Assembly (NCBI RefSeq): GCF_001426865.1
Contig: NZ_LMFO01000030.1
Location: 62,001-126,000, forward strand
Source: Paenibacillus sp. Root52
Lineage (GTDB): Bacteria > Bacillota > Bacilli > Paenibacillales > Paenibacillaceae
Direction: 5' to 3'
DNA: 64,000 bases
The notes under the pieces are model-generated. The model was not told where the DNA came from. It searched no databases and saw only the letters and a list, made by a program, of their open reading frames with translations. Each line of letters starts with the position of its first letter. The stretch's first letter is position 1. The position numbers and the translations under genes were made by a program. Positions 7,937 through 17,440 of the stretch are shown here, piece after piece.

Positions 7937-8878
7937 TTATGTTTTCTTGGCTACGTTACTTCTCGAGAGTATGTTCTCCCTGTATAGACTAGGGGCTTCA
8001 CCGTGAAATCGTTTGAACTGTTTGGAGAAGTATAGCGCATCCGCAATCCCTACAGAGTCAGAGATCTGTTCAATCGATAGGTCTGGTCGTTCGCGGAGTA
8101 ACTGCCGCGATTTATCAATGCGTAGCTTGAGCAGATACGTTACCGGAGTTAGGCCGGTTTCTTGTTTGAATATACGCGATAGATAGGCGCGATTATAACC
8201 TAGACTGGCTGACATCTGTTCAATGGAGACAGGATAGGCATATTGTGTCGACATGTATTGGATCATCTGTTTAACGGTTCTGCGAATTGAAGATTCACCT
8301 GGAATTAAAGTTTGATCCTCAGCAAGGTGATTTTGCGCTTCAGCGAGAATCATATACAGTGTGCCCAGAGAGGTAAAATGAGAGCTTTCTTTGCGCTGGG
8401 CAAAAGCCTCCTGCATGACAGACAGCCAGTCGGCAATACCGCATGCTGTCCCAGCATGAAACACGGATTTCTCCGGGCGAAATCCGGCAGCTTCCGTATG
8501 CTGACTTGCTTGGCTTCCCGTATAGGCGATCCAACGATATTGCCAAGGATTCCGGGCATGAGATTGGTAGCTAACTAATTGACCAGGATGAATAAGGAAG
8601 CAGTCTCCGGCGGCTAACTCGTATGAATGCAGTTCTGTACGGAATGTACCAGAACCCTTCTCTACATAATGTAATAGGTAATAATCGTACAATTTCGGCC
8701 CAAGGGCGTGTCCAGATAATGTCTGACTTGCTCCTGCAAACAGGACATGTAGTGCGCCTCTTTCATAATATACGGGATTGGAGGCCACCGAATAACTAAG
8801 AGCACCACTTTTGCCCGACGTCTCTTGAAGCTTCGTGTTTGGTGGGTTTGGGGTCTGCTCCGATCGGGACTCAGTCAT
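7937..8878 (-). CDS. AraC-family transcriptional regulator, probable gal operon regulator
   Basis: 313 residues. N-terminal cupin-like sugar-sensing domain (about 40-180; YYLLHYVEKGSGTF, GDCFLIHPGQ) and C-terminal double helix-turn-helix (about 205-303; AYLSRIFKQETGLTPVTYL, ADALYFSKQFKRFHGEAPSLYR). It is transcribed divergently from galK with a 170-base shared region containing an inverted repeat, so control of galactose metabolism is the simplest inference. ATG at 8878 follows AGAAGG. MsmR/MelR-type alpha-galactoside regulators look similar and cannot be excluded. Confidence 0.85.
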   Translation of the reverse strand: MTESRSEQTPNPPNTKLQETSGKSGALSYSVASNPVYYERGALHVLFAGASQTLSGHALGPKLYDYYLLHYVEKGSGTFRTELHSYELAAGDCFLIHPGQLVSYQSHARNPWQYRWIAYTGSQASQHTEAAGFRPEKSVFHAGTACGIADWLSVMQEAFAQRKESSHFTSLGTLYMILAEAQNHLAEDQTLIPGESSIRRTVKQMIQYMSTQYAYPVSIEQMSASLGYNRAYLSRIFKQETGLTPVTYLLKLRIDKSRQLLRERPDLSIEQISDSVGIADALYFSKQFKRFHGEAPSLYRENILSRSNVAKKT

Positions 8879-8956
8879 GAGTACAAGCCTTCTTTCTATC
8901 TACATTAAGAATGTGTTATTTGCTCCATTATACGTGTTAAGGTCACATTTATCCAT

Positions 8957-8977
8957 ATGAAACACACATGGTTTCAT
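8957..8977. promoter_or_regulatory. inverted repeat in the araC-galK intergenic region
   Basis: ATGAAAC (8957-8963) and GTTTCAT (8971-8977) form a perfect 7-bp inverted repeat with a 7-base gap, just upstream of the -10 box TATAAT at 9000-9005. The -35 region is poor, as in activator-dependent promoters. This is a candidate operator for the divergent AraC-type regulator. Confidence 0.4.
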
Positions 8978-8999
8978 TTCAAGAGGTATCGCTTTCTTA

Positions 9000-9005
9000 T
9001 ATAAT
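9000..9005 (+). promoter_or_regulatory. -10 box of the gal operon promoter
   Basis: TATAAT at 9000-9005 within TATATAATAA, 44 bases before the galK start. No good -35 hexamer is present at 16-18 bases, which suits a positively regulated promoter. Confidence 0.45.
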
Positions 9006-9048
9006 AACATTAAGAAAACCTACAACATTGAGATGAGGTGCAGCAGCG

Positions 9049-10230
9049 GTGAACATAAATGAATTGAAACAAAAGTTTATCGATAAGTACGGAGAAAGTG
9101 GAGCGGACATCCGTGTATTTCATGCCCCTGGTCGTGTGAATCTGATCGGTGAGCATATCGATTACAACGGTGGATATGTACTTCCGGCAGCACTTGAATT
9201 TGGTACAACATTGGTTATTCGAGAGCGAGAGGACAACAAGCTGCAACTGTCCTCCACGAACATGTCCTACGAAGGAACGTTGACCACTTCTTCTGTTGGA
9301 GAAGAGAAAACAGGTGAATGGACGGACTATCCTGTTGGTGTCATGGTTGAGCTTGCAGGCAAGGGTGTGAAGGTAACGAAAGGGTATGACTTCCTATACC
9401 ACGGCGAAATTCCAAATGGCGCAGGACTTTCATCGTCAGCTTCCTTGGAAGTTCTCACCGGATACGCGATCCAATCATTAGAAGGTGTGTCCGATATCGA
9501 TACGGTGCAACTAGCACTGCTGTCGCAGAAGGCGGAAAATGAATTTGTTGGCGTCAACTGCGGAATTATGGATCAATTTGCCGTTGCCAACGGTGCAGAG
9601 GATCATGCGATTCTGTTGATGTGTGATACCCTTGAATACGAGAAGGTGCCATTCCGTACAGGTTCCTATAAACTGATTATTGGTAACACGAACAAACGTC
9701 GTGGTTTGGTGGATTCGGCTTATAATGAACGTCGTTCCCAATGCGAGCAGGCACTTGCCATTTTGAAGGAACAGCTGCCTGCACTGAATTACCTGGCGCA
9801 ATTAACGCCAGAGCAGTTCGTAACACTTCAAGATCAGATTATAGATGAGAAAGTGAGACAGCGTGCACAGCACGTCGTCGAAGAAAATGCACGTGTACTG
9901 GCATCGGTAGAAGCATTGCGCGAGAACGACCTCGTTACCTTTGGCAAACTGATGAATGCTTCTCATGAATCGCTTCGTTCTTTGTATGAAGTAAGCTGTG
10001 AAGAACTGGATGTTATGGTGGAAGAAGCTCAGCGGATTCCAGGTACACTTGGTGCTCGAATGACAGGTGCAGGATTCGGCGGTTGTACAGTATCTCTGGT
10101 ACATGAAGATGATGTAGAGCGTTTTGTTAGTGAAGTTGGGGCAGCGTATGAAGCACGTACGAGCCTCAAAGGTGAGTTTTATGTGTGCGGAGTAGGCGAC
10201 GGCGTTAAAGAATTGAAGGAGGCGAAGTAA
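9049..10230 (+). CDS. galK: galactokinase
   Basis: 393-residue GHMP kinase phosphorylating alpha-D-galactose at C1. GRVNLIGEHIDYNGG (28-42) is the galactokinase signature; IPNGAGLSSSASLE (121-134) is the ATP-binding motif; GARMTGAGFGGC lies near 340. The start is GTG at 9049, chosen because GAGGTG ends 8 bases before it and the preceding frame is not plausible. First gene of the Leloir operon galKET; galE follows with one base between stop and ATG, indicating translational coupling. Confidence 0.96.
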   Translation: MNINELKQKFIDKYGESGADIRVFHAPGRVNLIGEHIDYNGGYVLPAALEFGTTLVIREREDNKLQLSSTNMSYEGTLTTSSVGEEKTGEWTDYPVGVMVELAGKGVKVTKGYDFLYHGEIPNGAGLSSSASLEVLTGYAIQSLEGVSDIDTVQLALLSQKAENEFVGVNCGIMDQFAVANGAEDHAILLMCDTLEYEKVPFRTGSYKLIIGNTNKRRGLVDSAYNERRSQCEQALAILKEQLPALNYLAQLTPEQFVTLQDQIIDEKVRQRAQHVVEENARVLASVEALRENDLVTFGKLMNASHESLRSLYEVSCEELDVMVEEAQRIPGTLGARMTGAGFGGCTVSLVHEDDVERFVSEVGAAYEARTSLKGEFYVCGVGDGVKELKEAK

Positions 10231-10231
10231 A

Positions 10232-11221
10232 ATGGCAATTTTGGTGACAGGTGGAGCAGGATATATTGGTTCGCATACGGTAGCGGCTTTGTTAGAACGT
10301 GGTGAAGAGGTTGTAGTTCTGGATAACTTGCAAACAGGGCATCGCGAAGCATTACTCGGCGGTAAATTGTATGAAGGGGATCTTCGTGACAAAGCGATTC
10401 TGAAGAAGCTGTTCGCAGAGAACTCGATTGACGCAGTTATTCACTTTGCAGCGAACTCCTTGGTAGGCGAGAGCATGACAGCTCCGGTTAAATACTATGA
10501 CAACAATGTCTTCGGTACATTGTGCTTGCTAGAAGCAATGAATGAAGCGAATGTGCGTAAGATTGTGTTCTCCTCTACAGCAGCAACCTACGGTGAGCCT
10601 GAGAAGGTGCCGATCGAAGAGAGCGACCGTACAGAACCAACCAACGTATACGGCGAAACTAAGCTCATGATGGAGCGCATGATGTCTTGGTTCGATAAAG
10701 TACAGGATATCAAATATGTATCCCTGCGTTACTTCAATGCAGCCGGTGCTCATGACAGCGGCAAAATCGGTGAAGATCACCAACCGGAAAGTCACTTGAT
10801 CCCACTCGTGTTGCAGACAGCACTGAAACAACGTTCACATATCGCTGTGTTTGGTGACGATTATGACACTGAGGACGGAACATGTATCCGTGACTACATT
10901 CACGTAAGTGATCTGGCAGATGCGCATTTGCGGGCTGTAGATTACCTTCGCAAAGGCGAGAGCAGTAACGTGTTTAACCTTGGTAACGGTACAGGATTCT
11001 CAGTTAAACAAGTCATCGAAACAGCTAAGAAAGTAACTGGATTGGATATTCCGGTTGTACAAGAGCCACGTCGTGCAGGTGACCCAGCAGTTCTGGTTGC
11101 TTCGTCTGCTAAAGCAAGATCCGTGCTGGGCTGGAGCCCAACACGTACCAACCTGGAAGATGTCATTCAGAGCGCTTGGGGCTGGCACCAATCTCACCCT
11201 AATGGCTACGGGAAAAACTAG
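10232..11221 (+). CDS. galE: UDP-glucose 4-epimerase
   Basis: 329-residue extended short-chain dehydrogenase. NAD-binding GGAGYIGSH (7-15), catalytic Ser115, Tyr140 and Lys144 (VYGETK) and DYIHVSDLADAH typical of GalE. It interconverts UDP-galactose and UDP-glucose. The ribosome site GAAGGAGGCG lies inside the end of galK. Middle gene of galKET; galT follows after 15 bases. Confidence 0.96.
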   Translation: MAILVTGGAGYIGSHTVAALLERGEEVVVLDNLQTGHREALLGGKLYEGDLRDKAILKKLFAENSIDAVIHFAANSLVGESMTAPVKYYDNNVFGTLCLLEAMNEANVRKIVFSSTAATYGEPEKVPIEESDRTEPTNVYGETKLMMERMMSWFDKVQDIKYVSLRYFNAAGAHDSGKIGEDHQPESHLIPLVLQTALKQRSHIAVFGDDYDTEDGTCIRDYIHVSDLADAHLRAVDYLRKGESSNVFNLGNGTGFSVKQVIETAKKVTGLDIPVVQEPRRAGDPAVLVASSAKARSVLGWSPTRTNLEDVIQSAWGWHQSHPNGYGKN

Positions 11222-11236
11222 GAGGCGAATACCCAT

Positions 11237-12835
11237 ATGTCACAGACTCATAATGCAGCAGGTGCCACAGAGCGGACACCCGAGCAGCAGGAAGCACTGC
11301 ATGCCATTGAACGTCTGGTTGCATTTGCTCTGCACAATAAGCTGATTGAAGAAGCAGATTGGGATTATAGCCGTAATCTCTTGCTGGAACAGTTCGGATT
11401 CTCGGAACCTTATGCTGGAGTATTAGATAATACTGTACCCGATGGTCCACAGGCGATGTTGGATACATTGATTGATTATGGATTCACCATTGGTCTTATC
11501 CCTGAAAATACAGATACGTACCGTGATTTGCTGGATGCCAAAATTATGGGTCATCTTATGGCTCGTCCATCCGAAGTCGTTCGTGCTTTCCGTCACACGG
11601 AGCAGACCGAAGGCATCGAGGCGGCAACCAAGCAATTTTATGAGCTATCGATTCACTCTAACTATATACGGATGGATCGGATCGCGAAGAACGTTTACTG
11701 GACACAGGATACGGCTTACGGCGATATGGAGATTACCATCAATCTTTCGAAACCGGAGAAAAGTCCGAAAGAAATCGCAATGGCAAAATTGCTTCCACCA
11801 CCGGTCTATCCGAAATGTCAGTTGTGTCGTGAAAATGTGGGTTATGCGGGTCGGGTGAATCATCCCGCTCGTCAAAACCTGCGTGTAATTCCGTTGGAGC
11901 TGAACGGTGAGCCTTGGTTGTTCCAATACTCGCCATATGTGTACTACAACGAGCACTGCATTATTTTCCATCATGATCATGTACCAATGAAACTAACCAA
12001 AGACACGCTGCGCAGACTGCTTGCTTTTGTTGGGGAGTACCGACATTACTTTATCGGCTCTAACGCCGATCTGCCGATCGTAGGTGGCTCAATTCTGACA
12101 CATGATCACTTCCAAGGTGGACGTCATACGTTTGCGATCCAGAATGCACAGCCTGAGGCGGTATTCCGCCATGCGGATGCACCTGGACTTACGCTGAGTC
12201 TTGTGAAATGGCCGATGTCTGTAATGCGATTGGCTTCCCACGATCCAGCAGAGCTGCTTGAGGCAGGTAATGCTGTATATGAAGCTTGGAAGGTCTACAG
12301 TGATTCTACAGTGGATATTGAAGCGTTCAGCGATGTGGACGGAGAACAGGTACCACATAACACGGTAACCCCAATCGTTCGTCGTAGTGCAGACGGTGGT
12401 TATGAGATGGATCTTGTTCTACGTAACAACCGGACGAATGATGTGCATCCTGAAGGTATTTTCCACCCGCATCGTGAGATGCATCACCTGAAGAAGGAGA
12501 ACATCGGACTCATTGAAGTCATGGGTCTTGCGATTCTGCCAGGGCGTCTGAAAGAAGAGTTGGACGGCATTGCTAATATTTTGGCAGGAGACAACGAGCT
12601 GGCTGATGCGGCACAGGCTGTGGATCATGATTTGAACAAGCATCTGCGCTGGACTGAAGAATTGAAGCAGAGCCACGGCGCTAATTTAACCAAAGAGGAA
12701 GCCGTTACGCTTGTGCAGCAACAAGTCGGTTTGAAATTTGCTGAGATTCTAGAACATGCAGGTGTGTACAAACATGATGAAGCTGGACGTCAGGCGTTCC
12801 GTCGTTTTGTAACTAGCATGGGTTATACCGAATAA
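11237..12835 (+). CDS. galT: galactose-1-phosphate uridylyltransferase, Firmicute type
   Basis: 532 residues, the length of the class II GalT found in Firmicutes rather than the roughly 350-residue E. coli type. Recognisable segments are PPPVYPKCQLCRENVGYAGR, YYNEHCIIFHHDHVPM, GGSILTHDHFQGG and NRTNDVHPEGIFHPHREMHH. It exchanges UMP between UDP-glucose and galactose-1-phosphate. ATG follows GGAGGCG. Last gene of galKET, followed by a hairpin terminator. Confidence 0.95.
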   Translation: MSQTHNAAGATERTPEQQEALHAIERLVAFALHNKLIEEADWDYSRNLLLEQFGFSEPYAGVLDNTVPDGPQAMLDTLIDYGFTIGLIPENTDTYRDLLDAKIMGHLMARPSEVVRAFRHTEQTEGIEAATKQFYELSIHSNYIRMDRIAKNVYWTQDTAYGDMEITINLSKPEKSPKEIAMAKLLPPPVYPKCQLCRENVGYAGRVNHPARQNLRVIPLELNGEPWLFQYSPYVYYNEHCIIFHHDHVPMKLTKDTLRRLLAFVGEYRHYFIGSNADLPIVGGSILTHDHFQGGRHTFAIQNAQPEAVFRHADAPGLTLSLVKWPMSVMRLASHDPAELLEAGNAVYEAWKVYSDSTVDIEAFSDVDGEQVPHNTVTPIVRRSADGGYEMDLVLRNNRTNDVHPEGIFHPHREMHHLKKENIGLIEVMGLAILPGRLKEELDGIANILAGDNELADAAQAVDHDLNKHLRWTEELKQSHGANLTKEEAVTLVQQQVGLKFAEILEHAGVYKHDEAGRQAFRRFVTSMGYTE

Positions 12836-12874
12836 CTTAGACATTTCTTTCTTAGGGAAATAAATATCTATGAA

Positions 12875-12914
12875 ACCAAAAGCACCCGCTCAATTAGGAG
12901 CGAGTGCTTTTGGT
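12875..12914 (+). terminator. terminator after galT
   Basis: ACCAAAAGCAC-CCGCTC (from 12875) pairs with GAGCG-GTGCTTTTGGT (to 12914), one internal mismatch, short loop AATTAG. The U-rich part is inside the 3' arm (CTTTTGGTGTTT). Confidence 0.65.
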
Positions 12915-13007
12915 GTTTGCCGATCGTTTGGAATGGGATTCTCACCCATGTATAATGGGAAGAAGTGTGTAGGATCACAATGAATATGAAGAAACGGGGA
13001 TGAATAA

Positions 13008-13595
13008 TTGGAAAAGCAGGCATTGAATATTCCGTTGATTACAGATGCAAAGGAATTGCAAAGCATGGTGGGGGAACCGCATGAACATGTACGTAATAAG
13101 GCGATTTCCTATGTAGATTCGCATGTTCAGAATTTTGTATCCATGTCACCCTTGTTTTTCTTATCTACGTCCGATCAAGATGGGAACAGCGATGTATCTC
13201 CCCGGGGTGATGAAGCAGGATTTGTGAAAGTGTTAGATCCATACCGTTTGGTTTATCCCGAACGGCCAGGTAATCGCCGTATTGACTCATTAATTAACAT
13301 ATTATCTAACCCAGGAGTGGGCATGCTTTTCTTGATTCCAGGTATGAACGAAGTGCTGCGCATCAATGGGACAGCCTCCATTACCAAAGATGCAGAATTT
13401 ATCGAGAGTATGAATTGGAATGGTAAAACGATTGGTGCGGCTGTTATTGTCGATGTGGAAGAATGCTTTATCCATTGTCCACGTGCATTTAAACAGGCAG
13501 GATTATGGGATTCCGAAACCTGGACACAATCTGAGGATTTGCCTTCCTCCACTGAAATGTTCCGAGCACATTTGCAGATTAACGGATTGTTATAA
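13008..13595 (+). CDS. pyridoxamine 5'-phosphate oxidase-fold flavoprotein
   Basis: 195 residues of the split-barrel PPOX class (MSMEG_1061-like group): FFLSTSDQDGNSDVSPRGDEAGFVKVLD, LVYPERPGNRRIDSLINILSNPGVGMLFLIPG and ECFIHCPRAFKQAGLW. These proteins usually bind FMN or F420 and reduce or detoxify small molecules; the substrate is unknown. The start is TTG at 13008 with GGGGA 7 bases before it; the nearby ATG at 13000 is out of frame and stops after 8 codons. Monocistronic, with its own spacing from galT and the alcohol dehydrogenase. Confidence 0.82.
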   Translation: MEKQALNIPLITDAKELQSMVGEPHEHVRNKAISYVDSHVQNFVSMSPLFFLSTSDQDGNSDVSPRGDEAGFVKVLDPYRLVYPERPGNRRIDSLINILSNPGVGMLFLIPGMNEVLRINGTASITKDAEFIESMNWNGKTIGAAVIVDVEECFIHCPRAFKQAGLWDSETWTQSEDLPSSTEMFRAHLQINGLL

Positions 13596-13688
13596 AGTTA
13601 GCATCTATAGATTTGTTTTTCTAGATATGGGGTACTATAATGGGAGTTGCGTTACAAATATAAATCTCCAATGGAGGCGATATAGATC

Positions 13689-14852
13689 ATGAGATCTTTT
13701 CAATTTTATAATCCAACCCGCTTGATTTTCGGTAAAGGACAACTAGAAGCGTTGAAGACGGAAGTTCCGAAATACGGCAAACGGGTTTTGCTTGTATATG
13801 GTGGCGGTAGCATCAAACGTAGTGGCTTGTATGATCAAGTCATCGGCTTGCTGGGCGAAATTGGCGCAGAAGTAACTGAACTGGCAGGCGTAGAGCCTAA
13901 CCCACGTCTTTCAACAGTTCACAAAGGGGTAGACCTCTGCAAAACGAATAACATTGACCTCGTACTGGCTGTTGGTGGCGGTAGTGTACTCGACTGTGCC
14001 AAAGCAATTGCTGTTGGTGCGAAGTATGACGGTGATATGTGGGACTTTGCACAGCGCAAAGCTGTAGCACAAGATGCTCTCCCGCTTGGTACAGTGTTGA
14101 CGATGGCAGCTACAGGTTCCGAGATGAACTCCGGTTCCGTTATTACGAATCAAGATACACAGGAAAAATTGGGATGGGGTAGTGCATATTCATTCCCAGC
14201 ATTCTCAATCCTTGATCCAGTCAATACATACACGGTGCCTCGTGATCAAACGGTCTATGGTATGGTTGATATGATGTCGCATGTGCTTGAGCACTATTTC
14301 CATCTAGATGCCAATACACCTGTGCAACTCGGATTCTGTGAGACCATTCTTCGTACAGTAATGGATGCAGCACCTCGCCTCGTGGATGATCTGGAAAATT
14401 ACGAGCTGCGTGAAACGATCCTGTACTGCGGAACGATGGCATTGAACGGCGTTCTTAACATGGGTCTTGCAGGTGACTGGGCAACACATAACATTGAGCA
14501 CGCGGTCTCCGCTGTGTATGATATTCCGCATGGTGGCGGACTCGCAATCCTGTTCCCACACTGGATGAAGCATAATCTAGATGTGAAGGTTGATCGTTTC
14601 AAACGCCTGGCTATTAATGTGTTCGATGTGAACCCTGAAGGTAAATCGGACAGACAGGTAGCTGAAGAAGGCATTGAGGCACTGAGCCAGTTCTGGACGT
14701 CCATTGGAGCACCTAACCGTTTGGCTGATTATGATATCGATGACAGTCAGATCGATGTAATGGCCGATAAAGCAATGTTATTTGGTCCATTTGGTAACTT
14801 CAAAAAGCTGCAACGTGAAGATGTTGTATCCATCTACAAAGCTTCTCTGTAA
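13689..14852 (+). CDS. iron-containing alcohol dehydrogenase (YugJ/BdhA-like)
   Basis: 387 residues of the group III (iron) alcohol dehydrogenases. NAD(P)-binding GGGSVLDCAKAIA (97-109); metal ligands Asp194, His198, His267 and His281 within GMVDMMSHVLEHYF, HNIEHAVSAV and PHGGGLA. B. subtilis YugJ and clostridial NADH-dependent butanol dehydrogenase are of this kind; the physiological aldehyde is not evident. ATG after GGAGGCG. Followed by a strong terminator, so monocistronic. Confidence 0.9.
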   Translation: MRSFQFYNPTRLIFGKGQLEALKTEVPKYGKRVLLVYGGGSIKRSGLYDQVIGLLGEIGAEVTELAGVEPNPRLSTVHKGVDLCKTNNIDLVLAVGGGSVLDCAKAIAVGAKYDGDMWDFAQRKAVAQDALPLGTVLTMAATGSEMNSGSVITNQDTQEKLGWGSAYSFPAFSILDPVNTYTVPRDQTVYGMVDMMSHVLEHYFHLDANTPVQLGFCETILRTVMDAAPRLVDDLENYELRETILYCGTMALNGVLNMGLAGDWATHNIEHAVSAVYDIPHGGGLAILFPHWMKHNLDVKVDRFKRLAINVFDVNPEGKSDRQVAEEGIEALSQFWTSIGAPNRLADYDIDDSQIDVMADKAMLFGPFGNFKKLQREDVVSIYKASL

Positions 14853-14888
14853 TTAAATAGAGATTAGTCGCATAGCTATGACTTAGTG

Positions 14889-14925
14889 AAACCGCCAGAT
14901 TCCTCCTAGGAAACTGGCGGTTTTT
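14889..14925 (+). terminator. terminator after the alcohol dehydrogenase gene
   Basis: AAACCGCCAG (14889-14898) pairs with CTGGCGGTTT (14914-14923), loop of 15, then Ts. Confidence 0.9.
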
Positions 14926-15044
14926 CATGTTTTTTAATATGTGATGCGGGACGCTTAAGCTTGACTGAGCATTGTAAAGCATGAGGTGAAGAACATGATG
15001 ATAATACCCATTATCGGCTTCTGAATACATTTGAGGAAACATTT

Positions 15045-15070
15045 TGAAACATTTTGCCGATTTGTACGTA
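15045..15070 (+). promoter_or_regulatory. sigma-W-like (ECF) promoter of nfeD-floT
   Basis: TGAAAC (15045-15050), 16 bases, CGTA (15067-15070) matches the B. subtilis sigma-W consensus exactly. In B. subtilis the orthologous yuaF-floT genes belong to the sigma-W cell-envelope stress regulon. The start codon is 65 bases downstream. Confidence 0.75.
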
Positions 15071-15134
15071 TTTATTTACATGTGGAATGCCCAGTTAGAA
15101 TTGAGATTGCGGCAGAGGAGAGGAGGAACGGGGA

Positions 15135-15671
15135 ATGGAGTCAATCTATTGGGGCTGTCTTATCGGCGGAGCCATATTTGCGGTCGTGAGTCTTGTGCTA
15201 GGTGACTTAATTGATGGCTTGCTGGACGGAGCCTTTGAGTTACCTGGTGTTGATTTTTTCAAACCCGTTGTGTTGGCTGGTTCCATTACAGCTTTTGGCG
15301 GGGCAGGCATTATGCTGACACGTTATAGCTCGTTAAGTGCGATGACGGGTCTAATATTATCCCTGCTAATAGGTATTGCTGCAGCTATACTGGTATTTTT
15401 TGCATATATCAAACCGATGCGCAATAGCGATGTCTCCATTGCATTCTCAATGAAGGATCTATCAGGCAAAATTGGGGAGATTACGATTCCGGTGCCAGAA
15501 AAGGGTTTTGGTGAAGTAATGATCCGTTTCGCCTCTGGCAGTACAATTCAAACGGCATCCAGTTTTGAACATCGTCCCATTGCTGCGGGAGCGCGTGTTG
15601 TTATTATTGATGTAGTAGACGGTGTGTTACGAGTGTCGGAATGGGAAGATGACGTACTTAAAGATGTGTAA
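15135..15671 (+). CDS. NfeD-family membrane protein, flotillin partner (YuaF-like)
   Basis: 178 residues with three hydrophobic segments (about 5-28, 45-60, 70-92) and a C-terminal beta-barrel-like soluble part (GKIGEITIPVPEKGFGEV, AAGARVVIIDVVDGVLRV) of the NfeD OB fold. Length and neighbourhood match B. subtilis YuaF, which works with flotillin FloT in membrane microdomains. ATG follows GAGGAGAGGAGG. The flotillin gene starts 55 bases downstream. Confidence 0.88.
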   Translation: MESIYWGCLIGGAIFAVVSLVLGDLIDGLLDGAFELPGVDFFKPVVLAGSITAFGGAGIMLTRYSSLSAMTGLILSLLIGIAAAILVFFAYIKPMRNSDVSIAFSMKDLSGKIGEITIPVPEKGFGEVMIRFASGSTIQTASSFEHRPIAAGARVVIIDVVDGVLRVSEWEDDVLKDV

Positions 15672-15726
15672 GTAAGAACAGTAGTAAGATGAAGCATTCA
15701 TCAATGATTAAAGGGAGAGATGTGGA

Positions 15727-17274
15727 ATGGATTTGAATTGGGATGTATTGTTGATTCCGGTTGTTGTGGTAGGTGTAATTTTGATTCTGGGTTTGGCGTT
15801 CTGGGCGAGATACAAAACGGTTGGACCGGATGAAGCGATGATCGTTACGGGGTCATTCCTGGGTAGCAAAAATATTTCCGATGATGACTCTGGCCGAAAA
15901 ATTAAAATTGTTCGTGGTGGCGGCGCATTTATTCTGCCGGTATTCCAGCAATCCGAGTTTATCTCATTGTTGTCTCACAAGCTGGATGTCTCCACACCTG
16001 AGGTTTACACCGAGCAGGGTGTACCGGTTATTGCAGACGGTGTCGCGATTATCAAGGTCGGGGGCGCTGTAGAGGATGTTGCTACAGCAGCTGAGCAATT
16101 TATCGGTAAACCTGTAGAAGCGCTGAGAAGCGAAGCACAGGAGGTGCTGGAGGGGCATTTGCGGGCTATCCTCGGTACAATGACGGTGGAAGAAGTATAC
16201 CGGAACCGGGATCGGTTTGCACAAGAGGTTCAGGGAGTAGCGGCTAGAGATCTGAAGAAAATGGGGCTGCAAATTGTCTCATTTACCATTAAGGATGTTC
16301 GTGACAAACAGGGCTATCTGGATGCTCTCGGTAAACCGAGAATTGCCGCGGTGAAGCGTGATGCTGAGATTGCTGAAGCGGAAGCGATGCGTGATGCGCG
16401 TATTCAGAAGGCTAACGCAGAAGAACAGGGTCAAAAAGCCGAGTTGCTGCGTGATACGAATATCGCCGAGGCAGCTAAAGAAAAGGAACTAAAAGTAGCG
16501 ACGTTTAAGCGGGATCAGGATACAGCGAAAGCAGAAGCCGATCAGGCGTACCATATCCATGAAGCTCGCGCGAGACAGACCGTGGTGGAAGAAGAAATGA
16601 AGGTTGAGCTCGTTCGTAAAGAACGCGAGATTGATCTACAGGAGAAAGAAATCGTCGTACGTGAGAAGCAATACGATGCGGAAGTGAAGAAGAAGGCAGA
16701 AGCAGACCGTTATGCGGTGGAACAGGCTGCCGAAGCGGATAAAGCCAAGAGAATGCGTGAAGCCGATGCTGTACAGTACTCCATCGAAACGCATGCCAAG
16801 GCAACAGCTGAACAGAAGAGACTTGAAGGCCAGGCTATGGCAGATGCAGAGCGTGCTAAAGGTACAGCGGATGCTGAAGTTATCCGTCTGCGTGGTCTAG
16901 CCGAAGCAGAAGCAAAAGAGAAGCTTGCTGAGGCTTTCCAAAAGTTTGGCGAAGCAGCCGTGCTCGATATCATTGTCAAAATGCTGCCTGAACTGGCTGG
17001 CAAAATTGCAGAACCAATCTCATCCATTGATAAATTGACGGTGGTAGATACTGGTAAAGGTGAAGGGGCAACGCGTGTTAGCAACTATGTAACTGAACTG
17101 ATGGCAACAGCGCCAGAGATGCTCAAAAGTGTGTCCGGGATTGATGTCGAACAGTTAATTAAAGGCCTTACCAAAACCAAAACAGCTGCACCAGTTGCTG
17201 TGCAACAGAGCGATTCTGGAACGACTCCGTCCATCGTAGATAGAATTGTGGAAAAAACGAGAGATGACGAGTAA
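15727..17274 (+). CDS. floT: flotillin
   Basis: 515 residues. One N-terminal hydrophobic hairpin (about 5-27), an SPFH/band-7 domain (about 30-200), then a long Glu/Ala/Lys-rich coiled coil (about 215-420) with AEAEAMRDARIQKA-type repeats and a C-terminal oligomerising part. FloT organises functional membrane microdomains and membrane fluidity in Bacillus. ATG follows AAGGGAGAG. With nfeD it forms a sigma-W-type operon ended by a terminator. Confidence 0.94.
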   Translation: MDLNWDVLLIPVVVVGVILILGLAFWARYKTVGPDEAMIVTGSFLGSKNISDDDSGRKIKIVRGGGAFILPVFQQSEFISLLSHKLDVSTPEVYTEQGVPVIADGVAIIKVGGAVEDVATAAEQFIGKPVEALRSEAQEVLEGHLRAILGTMTVEEVYRNRDRFAQEVQGVAARDLKKMGLQIVSFTIKDVRDKQGYLDALGKPRIAAVKRDAEIAEAEAMRDARIQKANAEEQGQKAELLRDTNIAEAAKEKELKVATFKRDQDTAKAEADQAYHIHEARARQTVVEEEMKVELVRKEREIDLQEKEIVVREKQYDAEVKKKAEADRYAVEQAAEADKAKRMREADAVQYSIETHAKATAEQKRLEGQAMADAERAKGTADAEVIRLRGLAEAEAKEKLAEAFQKFGEAAVLDIIVKMLPELAGKIAEPISSIDKLTVVDTGKGEGATRVSNYVTELMATAPEMLKSVSGIDVEQLIKGLTKTKTAAPVAVQQSDSGTTPSIVDRIVEKTRDDE

Positions 17275-17340
17275 GTATTACAAGCATTGTAAGTGGTAAG
17301 CTCTATTGACCTTAAGGCGAATTTTTGTTACTTTTTAAGC

Positions 17341-17379
17341 AAGACGTCCGGCGCGGTTTGCCCGCTCCGGATGTCTTTT
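17341..17379 (+). terminator. terminator after flotillin
   Basis: AGACGTCCGG (17342-17351) pairs with CCGGATGTCT (17367-17376), one G-U, followed by TTTT and C. Confidence 0.8.
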
Positions 17380-17440
17380 CGTTCGTAACAGGGTGTGACT
17401 TCATCACGCCCAAGATGGTGTGAAAAAAGAGGTGCAAACA

